A DNA stretch of 64,000 nt from Clostridia bacterium (GTDB lineage: Bacteria; Bacillota; Clostridia; Lachnospirales; Lachnospiraceae): assembly GCA_009929525.1 (NCBI GenBank), contig SAAH01000007.1:1-64000 (forward strand), read 5' to 3'. The position numbers and the translations under genes were made by a program. Positions within the stretch are counted from its first letter, which is position 1, and every line of letters starts with the position of its first letter. The notes under the pieces were generated by a model, which saw only the letters and a program-made list of their open reading frames with translations, was not told the DNA's origin and ran no database searches. This document shows, piece by piece, positions 7,841 through 17,364 of the stretch.

Positions 7841-10123
7841 GTGCAAAGAAAAAAAACAAAGAAACCCAATCCATTATTAACAAGAAAAATAAATGGCAGG
7901 ATGAGAAGAAAGCTGGTATGGCTGTTTGGAATAGTCGTACTGGCTTTAGTCGGTTTAAGCATCCGTATCACATACATTAATGCCAGTGAAGGAATAAAAT
8001 ATTCCCAGCAGGTACTCAGTCAGTCCCAGCAAAGATATGACAGCAGGGTGATCCCATTTAAGCGGGGAGACATCAAAGACAGAAACGGTGCTGTACTTGC
8101 AACCAGCGAGAAAGTCTATAAAGTAATCCTTGACTGCAAGGTTGTGAATTCGGACGAGGATTATATAGAGCCGACCGTTAAAGCAATGGTGGATATCCTG
8201 GGGCTTGATGAAGAACTGATCCGCAGTAAACTCACAGATGAGGAAACTGAGGCAAGTCAATATCAGATCATGAAGACGAATGTTTCCATCACGGAGAAAA
8301 AAGAATTTGAAGAGTATGAAGATCCCGAAAATAAAGAAGAAATGTCAGAAGAAGAACAGGATGAGCGGGATAATGTGAAAGGTGTGTGGTTTGAGGAAGA
8401 TTATCTTAGAACCTATCCTTTGGGTTCTACAGCCAGTGACCTGATTGGATTTACGTATACAGGAAATACTGCAGATTGGGGAATCGAGGGATACTACTCA
8501 AGTACTCTGAATGGTGTAAATGGCCGCCAGTATGGATATTTTAATTCTGATGCGGATGTGGAACAGACGATCATTGAGGCTGAAGATGGAAACAGCGTAA
8601 TATCAACGGTCGACGTAAATATTCAGCAGGTAGTAGAAAAATACATCCAGAAATTTATGGATGGAATGTCAGAAGGACCGTCACAAACTGGTGGGGCAAA
8701 GAATGTAGGTGTGATCGTTGCCAATCCGAATAATGGTGAAATCCTTGCGATGGCAAGCAATGATCCTTACGATCTGAATGATCCAAGAAATCTGACATCG
8801 TTCTATACACAGGAAGAAATCGATGCGATGGATGAGGCATCGATGCTGGATGCACTCAATGGAATCTGGAAGAACTATTGTATCAGTGATACTTTTGAGC
8901 CGGGATCTACAGTAAAGCCATTAACGGTGGGAGCCGCACTTGAATCAAATGCCATTTCCCCAGATGCGGAATATTACTGTGATGGCTACCAGATGTTTGG
9001 TGATACCAGGATACGATGCTCCATTTATCCGGGAGCCCATGGGCAGGAGACGGTGTCCGATCTGATCAAGAATTCCTGTAATGATGGATTGATGCAGATT
9101 GCAGAATCGATGGGAGCAGAAGATTTCCTGAGATATCAGGAAATATTTAATTTTGGCTCGACGACGGGCATAGATCTCCCAGGTGAGGCAACTGGTATCA
9201 TCCATACAGTGGATGAGCTTGGAAGCCGCAGTACAGAGCTTGCAACATCTTCCTTTGGACAGGGCTATACCTGTACGATGATTCAGGAAGTAGCAGCTAT
9301 CTCATCGGTTATCAATGGCGGTTATTATTACCAGCCTCAGGTTGTGAGCAAAGTCCTTGATGAAAATGGAAATGTCATTAAGAATGAAGAACCTGTGTTG
9401 ATGAAGCAGACAATATCTACGGATGTATCGTCATTGATCCGTGAATATATGGGAACCGTTATGGAAAAAGGCGGTACCGGAAATGCAGCAAAGGTTGATG
9501 GTTACAGCATGGGCGGAAAAACCGGAACTGCTCAGAAGATTCCGAGAGCAGATAAGAAATATCTGGTTTCTTTCGTAGGATTTGCACCTCTGGATGATCC
9601 ACAGGTGGTGATCTACGTAGTAGTAGATGAGCCAAATGCTGAATATCAGGCGGACAGCAAGTATGCACAGTATATTGCAAAACAGGTAATGAAAGAAATA
9701 CTGCCATATCTGAATATCTTCCCTGATCAGGAACTTACAGGTTCAGAAAATGGACAAATGACAGTATTGGAAAATACGATCGAAGAGCGGGCGGCAGCAG
9801 TAAGCCAGGCTCGTGCAGCAGGACTTACTGCTGTAGAAAACGGAACAGATACAGGGACGACAGACTCAGCGGATGCAGGTTCATCAGGTGCAGAAGGTAC
9901 AGATGCAGAAGGTACAGATGCATCTGCGGGGGATACGCAGGAAGGTGACGGGACATCTTCCACGGATACAGGCAGTACATCTTCTGGTGAAACAATAAAA
10001 GAAGGAACAGATGATCTTAATGTACCGGAGCCTCCTGTAGATGAAGAAGATACAGATCTTAATAATAAGCAGGAAACAGATGGGATCACAAACGAAGAAG
10101 CCGGTATGGAAGCCGGGAATTGA
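7841..10123 (+). CDS. Class B penicillin-binding protein (division transpeptidase)
   Basis: 760 residues from a GTG start; GGTGAT lies just upstream, and an ATG two bases earlier is in a dead frame. One membrane anchor lies near residues 27-46. A PBP dimerisation domain follows with an acidic insert (EEYEDPENKEEMSEEEQDE). The transpeptidase domain carries S356-x-x-K359, S412-C-N414 and K560-T-G562, all intact. It cross-links peptidoglycan at the septum, or in spores if it is a SpoVD type. The last ~120 residues are a low-complexity Thr/Ser/Gly/Asp/Glu tail with AEGTDAEGTDA repeats, beyond the usual family length and probably outside the membrane. FtsI/PBP2B and SpoVD cannot be separated from motifs alone. 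Confidence 0.93.
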   Translation: MQRKKTKKPNPLLTRKINGRMRRKLVWLFGIVVLALVGLSIRITYINASEGIKYSQQVLSQSQQRYDSRVIPFKRGDIKDRNGAVLATSEKVYKVILDCKVVNSDEDYIEPTVKAMVDILGLDEELIRSKLTDEETEASQYQIMKTNVSITEKKEFEEYEDPENKEEMSEEEQDERDNVKGVWFEEDYLRTYPLGSTASDLIGFTYTGNTADWGIEGYYSSTLNGVNGRQYGYFNSDADVEQTIIEAEDGNSVISTVDVNIQQVVEKYIQKFMDGMSEGPSQTGGAKNVGVIVANPNNGEILAMASNDPYDLNDPRNLTSFYTQEEIDAMDEASMLDALNGIWKNYCISDTFEPGSTVKPLTVGAALESNAISPDAEYYCDGYQMFGDTRIRCSIYPGAHGQETVSDLIKNSCNDGLMQIAESMGAEDFLRYQEIFNFGSTTGIDLPGEATGIIHTVDELGSRSTELATSSFGQGYTCTMIQEVAAISSVINGGYYYQPQVVSKVLDENGNVIKNEEPVLMKQTISTDVSSLIREYMGTVMEKGGTGNAAKVDGYSMGGKTGTAQKIPRADKKYLVSFVGFAPLDDPQVVIYVVVDEPNAEYQADSKYAQYIAKQVMKEILPYLNIFPDQELTGSENGQMTVLENTIEERAAAVSQARAAGLTAVENGTDTGTTDSADAGSSGAEGTDAEGTDASAGDTQEGDGTSSTDTGSTSSGETIKEGTDDLNVPEPPVDEEDTDLNNKQETDGITNEEAGMEAGN

Positions 10124-10130
10124 TATGCAT

Positions 10131-10183
10131 AACCTTGCAGGGTTGACCATAAAATTTATGGAGCAGCCTTGTGAGGTTTTTTT
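10131..10183 (+). terminator. Terminator-like hairpin abutting the start of the second PBP gene
   Basis: AACCT (10131) pairs with AGGTT (10174-10178), and inside lies CCATAAA-A-TTTATGG. Seven T (10177-10183) run straight into the ATG at 10184. The only ribosome-site-like GAGG (10173-10176) lies in the closing stem. The structure could lower transcription or hide the start of the next gene. Confidence 0.5.
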
Positions 10184-11941
10184 ATGCGAAAAAACAAAAC
10201 CTACCATAAGAAAAAGACAGCAGTGATATTTCTTTTCTGTGTGTTGATATTGTTCGGCCTGATCGGCCGTCTGGTCTATCTTATGATATTTCAATCAGAC
10301 TATTACGCCAAAAAAGCGGATGAACTTCATGAGCGGGAAAGGGATATAAAGGCTGCACGTGGTAAGATCATAGATGCGAAAGGAACAATATTGGCTGCCA
10401 ATAAGACGGTATGTACGATATCTGTCATACATAGCCAGATCGCAGAACCGCAAAAAGTAATGGATATGCTTGTGAAGGAGTTGAAAATAACTCCGGAGGA
10501 AGCAAAAAAGAGAGTGGAAAAGGTTTCTTCCATAGAGAGGGTTAAAACAAATGTGGAGAAGGAGATTGGGGACAGGATACGTGGATATGGATTTACAGGA
10601 GTCAAGGTAGATGAAGACTTTAAGCGGTATTATCCATATGACACGCTTGCCTCAAAGGTGCTGGGATTTACAGGTGCCGATAATCAGGGGATCATCGGGC
10701 TGGAGGTCAGATACGAAGAGGAATTAAAAGGAGTGAATGGAAAAATCCTGACAACAACAGATGCAAGGGGAGTGGAACTTAATGGTATTGGAGAGAAACG
10801 TATAGAGCCTATAGCAGGGTATGACCTTTACCTGAGTCTTGACCGTAATATACAGGAATATGCCCAGCAGGAAGCAATGAGAGTCATGGAACAAAAGGAA
10901 GCCCAGGCAGTCTCCATTCTCTTATTGAATCCACAAAATGGAGAAATCTATGCATGTGTGAATGTTCCGGAATTTGATCTGAATCATCCGTTTGAACTTG
11001 GCGATGATGCAGACGAGGGGAGCCTTACGGAAAAAGAACTTCAGGAAAGGCTGAACCAGATGTGGAGAAACAGATGTATCAATGATACGTATGAACCAGG
11101 GTCCACATTCAAGATCATTACAGCCTCTGCCGGACTTGAGTCGGGTGTTGTGACGATGGAGGATAATTTTAGTTGTCCGGGCTTTCGGGTGGTGGAGGAT
11201 AGAAGGATCCACTGTGCACGAAGGACGGGACATGGAAGTGAGACGTTTGTGCAGGGAGTAGAGAATTCCTGTAACCCGGTATTTATCGATGTGGCACTCA
11301 GGATGGGGGTGGGGGAATATTATGATTATTTTCAAAAATTTGGTCTGCTCCAAAAAACAGGCATTGACCTTCCCGGTGAGGCGTCTACGATCATGCATAA
11401 AGAAGAAAATATTGGTCTTGTTGAACTGGCAACGATGGCCTTTGGCCAATCTTTTCAGATCACCCCGGTCCAGCTTGCGGCAACGGCTTCCTCATTGATC
11501 AATGGGGGAGAGCGTATCATTCCTCATTTTGGTGTAAGCATACGAGACAGCGATGGGGTAGTGATAAAAGAATATAAATATGAGAAAGGAAAGAGAATCC
11601 TTTCAGAAGAAACTTCGGAAAAGATGCGCTATGCATTGGAGATGGTGGTGAAGGAGGGCGGAGGAAAAAATGGTCAGGTGGAAGGCTATCGGATAGGCGG
11701 AAAGACAGCGACATCCCAGACACTTCCAAGAAGTGCAAATAAATATATTTCATCATTTCTTGGATTTGCTCCTGCAGATGATCCGGTTGTCCTGGGGGTA
11801 TGTATCATCTATGATCCACAAGGAATCTACTATGGCGGAACGATCGCAGCACCGGTTATCAGAAACATATTTGCGAATATCCTTCCATATCTTGGTATCG
11901 AAAAAACTACTCAAAACACCCCACAGGACGGTAACGTATAA
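10184..11941 (+). CDS. Class B penicillin-binding protein, second copy, KTA variant
   Basis: 585 residues: a short basic tail, one membrane helix (TAVIFLFCVLILFGLIGRLV, about 12-31), a PBP dimer domain, then a transpeptidase domain with S307-T-F-K310 and S362-C-N364. The third motif reads K507-T-A509 (GGKTATSQTLPRS) where most family members have KTG. Its size without a tail resembles SpoVD-type proteins lacking PASTA repeats. It follows the first PBP gene by 60 bases containing a hairpin, so its expression may be set separately. A sporulation role is plausible but not shown. Confidence 0.9.
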   Translation: MRKNKTYHKKKTAVIFLFCVLILFGLIGRLVYLMIFQSDYYAKKADELHERERDIKAARGKIIDAKGTILAANKTVCTISVIHSQIAEPQKVMDMLVKELKITPEEAKKRVEKVSSIERVKTNVEKEIGDRIRGYGFTGVKVDEDFKRYYPYDTLASKVLGFTGADNQGIIGLEVRYEEELKGVNGKILTTTDARGVELNGIGEKRIEPIAGYDLYLSLDRNIQEYAQQEAMRVMEQKEAQAVSILLLNPQNGEIYACVNVPEFDLNHPFELGDDADEGSLTEKELQERLNQMWRNRCINDTYEPGSTFKIITASAGLESGVVTMEDNFSCPGFRVVEDRRIHCARRTGHGSETFVQGVENSCNPVFIDVALRMGVGEYYDYFQKFGLLQKTGIDLPGEASTIMHKEENIGLVELATMAFGQSFQITPVQLAATASSLINGGERIIPHFGVSIRDSDGVVIKEYKYEKGKRILSEETSEKMRYALEMVVKEGGGKNGQVEGYRIGGKTATSQTLPRSANKYISSFLGFAPADDPVVLGVCIIYDPQGIYYGGTIAAPVIRNIFANILPYLGIEKTTQNTPQDGNV

Positions 11942-11988
11942 ACTGGAAAAGAGTGGCTGATCCAGTGTCTGATCCGGTGTAAAATAAG

Positions 11989-12017
11989 TTGCTGAATGGG
12001 GCGAAAAGTATTATACT
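11989..12017 (+). promoter_or_regulatory. Promoter upstream of mraY
   Basis: TTGCTG (11989-11994), 17-bp spacer, TATACT (12012-12017). Just upstream is a 12-bp tandem repeat, CTGATCCAGTGT / CTGATCCGGTGT (11957-11980). A GGAAAG/CTTTCC stem-loop lies in the leader at about 12050-12071. Confidence 0.6.
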
Positions 12018-12094
12018 AAGAAAGTATAAAAAAATCGAACAGATGAGGGATGGAAAGCTTCCAGTCTTTCCTGTTCTAAGGTACGAGGTGAAAT

Positions 12095-13051
12095 ATGGAT
12101 TTTAAAATTGTGATACCTGTGATTATTTCTTTTGTGATCAGCGTGATTCTGGCACCCATCATCATCCCATTTTTGAGACGGCTCAAGGCCTCCCAGACAG
12201 AGAGAGAGGATGGAGTGAAATCACATCTTTCAAAGGCGGGGACGCCGACCATGGGAGGATTGATATTTCTTATCGCCACCACGGTAACATCCCTCTTATA
12301 TGTGGGAAAATATCCTAAGATCATGCCGGTCTTATTTTTGACGCTGGGATTTGGATTGATCGGATTCCTGGATGATTATCTTAAGGTTGTTTTGAAACGG
12401 TCGGATGGACTTTTGCCGATGCAAAAGATGGCAGGGCAGATCATCGTGACTGGTATCTTTGCATTTTATCTGATCAGATTTACGGATGTGGATCTGACGA
12501 TGTTGATTCCTTTCTCAGGCGGATATTATTGGAACATAGGCTGGCTGGCGATACCGGTGCTGTTCATAGCTGTTATAGGAACTGTCAATGGTGTTAATTT
12601 TACAGATGGTCTGGACGGTCTTGCATCCAGTGTGACGATCATGGTGGCAACTTTCTTTTCTGTGGTTGCAGTGGGAACGCAAAGCGGGATTGAACCTATT
12701 ACCTGTGCCGTTGTGGGAGCATTGATGGGATTCTTGCTATTTAATGTTTTTCCAGCAAGGGTATTTATGGGAGATACAGGTTCTCTTGCACTGGGCGGAT
12801 TTGTTGCCGGTACAGCATATATGCTCCGGATGCCGCTGTTCATTATCATTGTTGGATTTATTTACCTTGTTGAAGTGGCATCTGTTATTATCCAGGTGAC
12901 ATATTTTAAGAAGACGGGTGGAAAAAGAATATTCAAAATGGCACCGATCCATCATCATTTTGAACTGTGCGGATGGTCCGAAACCCGTGTGGTAGCGGTG
13001 TTCTCCATCATAACAGCAGTTTTATGTATGATAGCCCTGCTGGCAATATAG
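12095..13051 (+). CDS. mraY: Phospho-N-acetylmuramoyl-pentapeptide-transferase
   Basis: 318 residues with about ten membrane helices. MraY makes lipid I from UDP-MurNAc-pentapeptide and undecaprenyl phosphate at the inner membrane face. Conserved motifs are GTPTMGGLIFL, FLDDYLKV (catalytic Asp pair region), NGVNFTDGLDGLASS, FMGDTGSLALGG and the late MAPIHHHFEL loop. GTACGAGG precedes the ATG. It overlaps nothing and leads directly to murD. Confidence 0.97.
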   Translation: MDFKIVIPVIISFVISVILAPIIIPFLRRLKASQTEREDGVKSHLSKAGTPTMGGLIFLIATTVTSLLYVGKYPKIMPVLFLTLGFGLIGFLDDYLKVVLKRSDGLLPMQKMAGQIIVTGIFAFYLIRFTDVDLTMLIPFSGGYYWNIGWLAIPVLFIAVIGTVNGVNFTDGLDGLASSVTIMVATFFSVVAVGTQSGIEPITCAVVGALMGFLLFNVFPARVFMGDTGSLALGGFVAGTAYMLRMPLFIIIVGFIYLVEVASVIIQVTYFKKTGGKRIFKMAPIHHHFELCGWSETRVVAVFSIITAVLCMIALLAI

Positions 13052-13074
13052 GGAAAGGTTTGGGGAAAACAGAT

Positions 13075-14454
13075 ATGAAGATAAAAGAAAAGAATGTATT
13101 AGTATTTGGCTCGGGAATCAGTGGGATCGGTGCAGCAGATCTTTTGAAAAAAGTGGGAGCCTGCCCGGTGATTTATGATGGCAACGCAGAACTTGATCCG
13201 GAAGATATCAGGAGCAAGATGGAGGATGGAGAGGGAGTAAGAGTCATCCTGGGTGAGTTATCAGAAAGTGAAATGGAAGCGTTGGATCTGGTGGTGTTAA
13301 GCCCTGGAGTGCCGACAGATCTTCCGGTTATTAATAAGATGAAAGAACATGGTCTTACTATCTGGGGTGAGGTGGAACTTGCATACCAGATGGGAAAAGG
13401 CCGCGTACTGGCTATCACGGGAACGAACGGAAAGACAACTACGACAGCGATGCTCGGTAAGATCATGGGTGATTATCTGGAAAGCGTGTATGTGGTTGGA
13501 AATATTGGAACCCCGTATACATCAGTGGCTCTCGATATGAAAGATGAGACAGTTACTGTAGCGGAGATCAGCAGCTTTCAGTTGGAGACGATACAGGATT
13601 TTAGACCGCAGGTCAGCGCGATCCTTAATATTACAGAGGATCATCTGAATCGTCATCATACGATGGAAGAATACATACGTGTAAAAGAATCGATCACAAC
13701 AAATCAGACCAGTGAGCAGGTGTGCGTGCTCAATTATGAAGACCTGATTCTTCGTGAATTCGGCAAGAATCTGGATCATGTAAAAGTGGTATATTTTTCC
13801 AGCCTTCAAAAATTAGATAATGGTATTTATCTTGATGGAAAAAATATTGTGTTGAAAGAAAATGACGAAGAAATTGTAATTACAAGTACAGATCGTCTGA
13901 AGATTCCGGGAAGACACAACTATGAAAATACGATGGCTGCGGCAGCGATGGCATATTATGCAGGGGTTCCGGCTGAAAATATCCGTACAAGTGTAGAAGC
14001 GTTTACTGCAGTGGAGCACAGGATTGAATATGTGACAGAGAAAAATGGAGTAGTATATTATAATGATTCCAAGGGAACTAATCCAGATGCAGCAATCAAA
14101 GGTATCCAGGCGATGGACCGCCCGACACTTTTGATCGGCGGCGGTTATGACAAGGAATCCTCCTATGAGGAATGGATCCGTGCTTTTGACGGAAAGGTAC
14201 GTTACCTTGTTCTTATCGGACAGACCAGAGAAAAGATTCAGGAAGCGGCTCATAACTGTGGATTTAAGAATACCATCCTTGCAGATGACCTTGAGGAAGC
14301 AGTAAAACTTTGTGCGAGCATGGCACGCAGTGGAGATGCGGTGCTCTTATCACCGGCATGTGCAAGCTGGGGACAGTTTGATAACTATGAGCAGCGGGGA
14401 AGAAAGTTCAAAGAATATGTATATGCACTGGCAGATAATGTAGTAGAAGAGTAA
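13075..14454 (+). CDS. murD: UDP-N-acetylmuramoylalanine--D-glutamate ligase
   Basis: 459 residues. It adds D-Glu to UDP-MurNAc-L-Ala using ATP. It has an N-terminal Rossmann-like domain (VLVFGSGISGIGAADLLKK), the Mur-ligase P-loop ITGTNGKTTTTAMLG at about residues 112-126, AEISSFQLE, ITEDHLNRHH, and the C-terminal NDSKGTNPDA motif. The frame is open from 12967 inside mraY, but ATG 13075, 24 bases after mraY, gives the family start. It is followed by an intrinsic terminator, which ends this part of the cluster. Confidence 0.97.
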   Translation: MKIKEKNVLVFGSGISGIGAADLLKKVGACPVIYDGNAELDPEDIRSKMEDGEGVRVILGELSESEMEALDLVVLSPGVPTDLPVINKMKEHGLTIWGEVELAYQMGKGRVLAITGTNGKTTTTAMLGKIMGDYLESVYVVGNIGTPYTSVALDMKDETVTVAEISSFQLETIQDFRPQVSAILNITEDHLNRHHTMEEYIRVKESITTNQTSEQVCVLNYEDLILREFGKNLDHVKVVYFSSLQKLDNGIYLDGKNIVLKENDEEIVITSTDRLKIPGRHNYENTMAAAAMAYYAGVPAENIRTSVEAFTAVEHRIEYVTEKNGVVYYNDSKGTNPDAAIKGIQAMDRPTLLIGGGYDKESSYEEWIRAFDGKVRYLVLIGQTREKIQEAAHNCGFKNTILADDLEEAVKLCASMARSGDAVLLSPACASWGQFDNYEQRGRKFKEYVYALADNVVEE

Positions 14455-14470
14455 AAGGCAAAGTGCAAAT

Positions 14471-14515
14471 AGACCATGGACAACAGGTGAAACTGTACTC
14501 CATGGTCTTTGTCTT
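14471..14515 (+). terminator. Intrinsic terminator after murD
   Basis: AGACCATGGA (14471-14480) pairs perfectly with TCCATGGTCT (14499-14508), followed by TTTGTCTT. Confidence 0.75.
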
Positions 14516-14580
14516 GAAAGCAAATGAGAATAGCAGCTGGCAAAATGCAGGAGACAAAAGCAATACAATGAGGAAAATGA

Positions 14581-15564
14581 ATGGAAAGATATTATAGTTT
14601 TAAGGTTGAGCATCAGATCAGCAATCATATAGAAAAAATAGAGACAGAGAATAGTAACCATCATATAATGACAGTTGAGCAGGTACTCCGGCGACAAGGC
14701 GGATTTACAAAAAAACAGATCAGCCAGGCAAAGTATCGTCCGAACGGTATCATGAAAAATGGAGCACAGTGCAGGGTGACGGAGAAGGTGGATCAGGGGG
14801 ATGAAATCAGTATATGCCTGGAGACAAGGGAAGATTCATCTGCGCATATTACAGGAATGGAAGGCAGTATAGACATCCTGTATGAGGATAAGGATGTGTT
14901 GGCAGTGAATAAACCGTCAGGGATGGTGACGCATCCTATTGGCAGGCATTATCAGGATACACTGGTCAATCTGACAGCAGGTTATTATGAGAAAAAAGGA
15001 GAAAATGTCCGTATCCGACCGATCGGAAGGCTTGATAAAGAAACATCAGGTGTTGTGATATTTGCAAAAAATCAGACAGCAGCGGCCAGGCTGCAAAAGC
15101 AGAGAGAAAAGAAAGCATTTAGAAAGGTATATCTTGCTGTAGTGCAGGGATGTCTGGAGAAAGATGGAAAGGAGCACATGATAAAGCTTCCCATTATACC
15201 GGATCCGGAACATCCCCTTAAGATGTGTGCAGGGGATCAGGCAGATGGAAAATCAGCGGTCACTCATTATACCGTTTTGGACAGCCAGCCAGAGTACTCG
15301 CTGGTAAAGCTGTGGCTTGAGACTGGACGTACACATCAGATAAGAGTCCATATGAAAAATATAGGCCATCCCCTTTTGGGAGACAGCCTATATAATGAAA
15401 ATAATGACGAAAATCCTATGATTTTGCGGGCGGCTCTGCATGCGTGGAAAACTTACTTCCAACAGCCATTTTCCGATCAAATGATAGAAACGGAAGCGCC
15501 CGTCCCAGAAGATATGGCAAAGCTTTATTCTTCCAGCTTGATATCTTTCCAAAGCTTACTGTAA
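14581..15564 (+). CDS. RluA-family pseudouridine synthase
   Basis: 327 residues. An N-terminal S4-like RNA-binding region (about 30-80, VEQVLRRQGGFTKKQISQAKY) is followed by the catalytic domain with GRLDKETSGVVIFAK, carrying the catalytic aspartate, and the late GRTHQIRVHMKNIGHPLLGD motif. The family converts uridine to pseudouridine in rRNA or tRNA; which site is not clear from sequence. GAGG at 14570 precedes two closely spaced ATGs. The 3' end overlaps the opposite-strand potD end by 40 bases, and no terminator separates them. It is a stranger inside the division cluster. Confidence 0.92.
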   Translation: MERYYSFKVEHQISNHIEKIETENSNHHIMTVEQVLRRQGGFTKKQISQAKYRPNGIMKNGAQCRVTEKVDQGDEISICLETREDSSAHITGMEGSIDILYEDKDVLAVNKPSGMVTHPIGRHYQDTLVNLTAGYYEKKGENVRIRPIGRLDKETSGVVIFAKNQTAAARLQKQREKKAFRKVYLAVVQGCLEKDGKEHMIKLPIIPDPEHPLKMCAGDQADGKSAVTHYTVLDSQPEYSLVKLWLETGRTHQIRVHMKNIGHPLLGDSLYNENNDENPMILRAALHAWKTYFQQPFSDQMIETEAPVPEDMAKLYSSSLISFQSLL

Positions 15565-16574
15565 TAATTTTGAGTGTCCTGATCCAAAGCCCTGAAGATC
15601 TCACAGTTATCCAATACTTCATCAGGTGGGAAAAGTGCTGGATCAGACGTATATTTCTCGTCCAGTATTTTTTTAAGTTCCTTATTTGGCGTTCCATATA
15701 GATTATATTCAAAGCTGATTTCGGAGATGTCTACCTGAAGCAGATAATTGAGGAACTTTTCGGCATTTTCCGTATTTTTACAGTCTTTTGTGATCGCCCA
15801 GGAATCTACCCACACATCAGATCCTTCTTTTGGGACCACATAGGCAAGATCTTTGTTGTATTCCTTCGCATATGGTCCTTCTCCGGAGTAAACGAGTGCG
15901 ATCGTAGCATTTTCTGCTATCAGCTCGTCTCTGGCCTCATCGGACAGATATGCCTGCACCATGGGGCGCTGCTGGGAGAGAAGTTCCTTCGCCTCGTCAA
16001 GTTCGGCCTTATCAGACGTATTGATGGAGTATCCCAGCTTTTTTAGGGCTGGTACAAAGGTGTCACGTACACTGTTTGCCATGATGATCTGCCCATCGTA
16101 CTTAGGATCAAACAGGACATCCCAGGAATCTACTTCTTCATCTACCAGTCTGGTGTTGTAAAGGATACCAAGGGTGCCCCAATAATGAGGAATCGTGTAG
16201 GTATTATCAGGATCAAATGCCTGAGAGAATTTCCAGAGGTTTTCATCCACGTTGGCGGCATTTGGAACATTGTCAAAATTTATTGGCTGAAGTTCGTCCT
16301 CTTCACGGAGTTTTTCAAGAATGTAATCGGAAGAACAGATCACATCATAATCCACGATATCGGCTTTGTACTTCATATACATTTCCTCCGGAGACTGGTA
16401 TTCTTCGTAGAGGATTTTGATTCCGGTCTCTTTTTGAAAGGAATCAATGATAGACTGATCCAGATATTCTCCATAGTTGAACACTACCAGGGAGTTGTCA
16501 GAATTATATCCGCACCCGCCCAAACAAAGGGCAGTCCCAAAAAGGAGCGGAAGAGAAATATATTTTGCTTTCAT
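15525..16574 (-). CDS. potD: Spermidine/putrescine ABC transporter substrate-binding lipoprotein
   Basis: 349 residues from the ATG complement at 16572-16574, preceded by AAAGGAG. The N terminus MKAKYISLPLLFGTALCLGG-C is a lipoprotein signal with lipobox LGGC (Cys21). The mature part is a type-D periplasmic-binding-like fold with VVFNYGEYLDQSIIDSF and DVICSSDYILEKL, typical of PotD/PotF. It captures polyamine outside the membrane. It is the last gene of the regulator-potABCD operon, four bases after potC. The frame extends 34 codons upstream into potC, but that stretch has no signal peptide. Confidence 0.94.
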   Translation of the reverse strand: MKAKYISLPLLFGTALCLGGCGYNSDNSLVVFNYGEYLDQSIIDSFQKETGIKILYEEYQSPEEMYMKYKADIVDYDVICSSDYILEKLREEDELQPINFDNVPNAANVDENLWKFSQAFDPDNTYTIPHYWGTLGILYNTRLVDEEVDSWDVLFDPKYDGQIIMANSVRDTFVPALKKLGYSINTSDKAELDEAKELLSQQRPMVQAYLSDEARDELIAENATIALVYSGEGPYAKEYNKDLAYVVPKEGSDVWVDSWAITKDCKNTENAEKFLNYLLQVDISEISFEYNLYGTPNKELKKILDEKYTSDPALFPPDEVLDNCEIFRALDQDTQNYYSKLWKDIKLEE

Positions 16575-16578
16575 AAGA

Positions 16579-17364
16579 TCAGGCTCCTTTCTGTAATGAA
16601 TCTCTTCTGTTTGAGAGTAGGTTGAATACCAACAGCATGACAAGGACCAGAAGAAACAGGATCGTTGACAGTGCATACATTTCCGGCTGGATACCGCGCT
16701 TTAGTTCCGAATACACAAGAGTAGAGATGGTATTGATGCCGGGGCCGCGGGTGAAGTAGGTGATGATAAAATCATCCATGGACATTGTGGCAGCCATCAG
16801 GAATCCTGAAAGGATACCAGGCATCAGTTCCGGCCAGCAAACCTTAAAGAATGCATAAACAGGAGAAGCACCAAGATCCAGAGCCGCTTCGTAGGCACTT
16901 TTGTTCAGTGTACGGAGCCGGGGGAGGACATTTAGTATCACGTAAGGGACACCGAAGGTTACATGCCCGATAAATACAGTGGTAAATCCCAGTTTCATAA
17001 AACGGATAAATAATAGCGTGAGAGAAAGAGCAGTTACGATCTCAGCATTTAGCATAGGGATATTGGTGGCACCCAGCATGATTGCATAATTTCTCTTCTT
17101 CATCGCACTGATTCCGATAGCGCCCACAAGACCAATGGCAGTAGCGACAAGAGCAGAACCAAAGGCAAGGACTAAAGTGGTAGAAAATGCATCCACAACA
17201 CGGCTGTTGGACAGAAGGCTTTCATACCATTTTAATGTAAATCCCCCCCAGTTTACCCGGGCTTTCGAGTTGTTGAAGGAAAGCACGACCAGTACCAGAA
17301 TGGGTATATACAAGATCAAAAAGATCAGGCTCATATAAAGGCGTTTCGCCCATGTCTTTACCAT
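16579..17364 (-). CDS. potC: Spermidine/putrescine ABC transporter permease
   Basis: 261 residues with six membrane helices of the BPD-transport (MetI-like) fold. The ABC-contact loop EAALDLGASPVYAFFKVCWPELMPGI is present near residues 160-185. It overlaps the potB stop by seven bases, which suggests translational coupling. It pairs with PotB to form the channel driven by PotA. Confidence 0.95.
   Translation of the reverse strand: MVKTWAKRLYMSLIFLILYIPILVLVVLSFNNSKARVNWGGFTLKWYESLLSNSRVVDAFSTTLVLAFGSALVATAIGLVGAIGISAMKKRNYAIMLGATNIPMLNAEIVTALSLTLLFIRFMKLGFTTVFIGHVTFGVPYVILNVLPRLRTLNKSAYEAALDLGASPVYAFFKVCWPELMPGILSGFLMAATMSMDDFIITYFTRGPGINTISTLVYSELKRGIQPEMYALSTILFLLVLVMLLVFNLLSNRRDSLQKGA

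Noticed and set aside
9727-10089. Ser/Val/Pro-rich minus-strand frames opposite the PBP tail (and likewise 23429-23797 opposite the ftsQ tail)
   Set aside because: Repetitive antisense translations of the low-complexity tails; no ribosome site.
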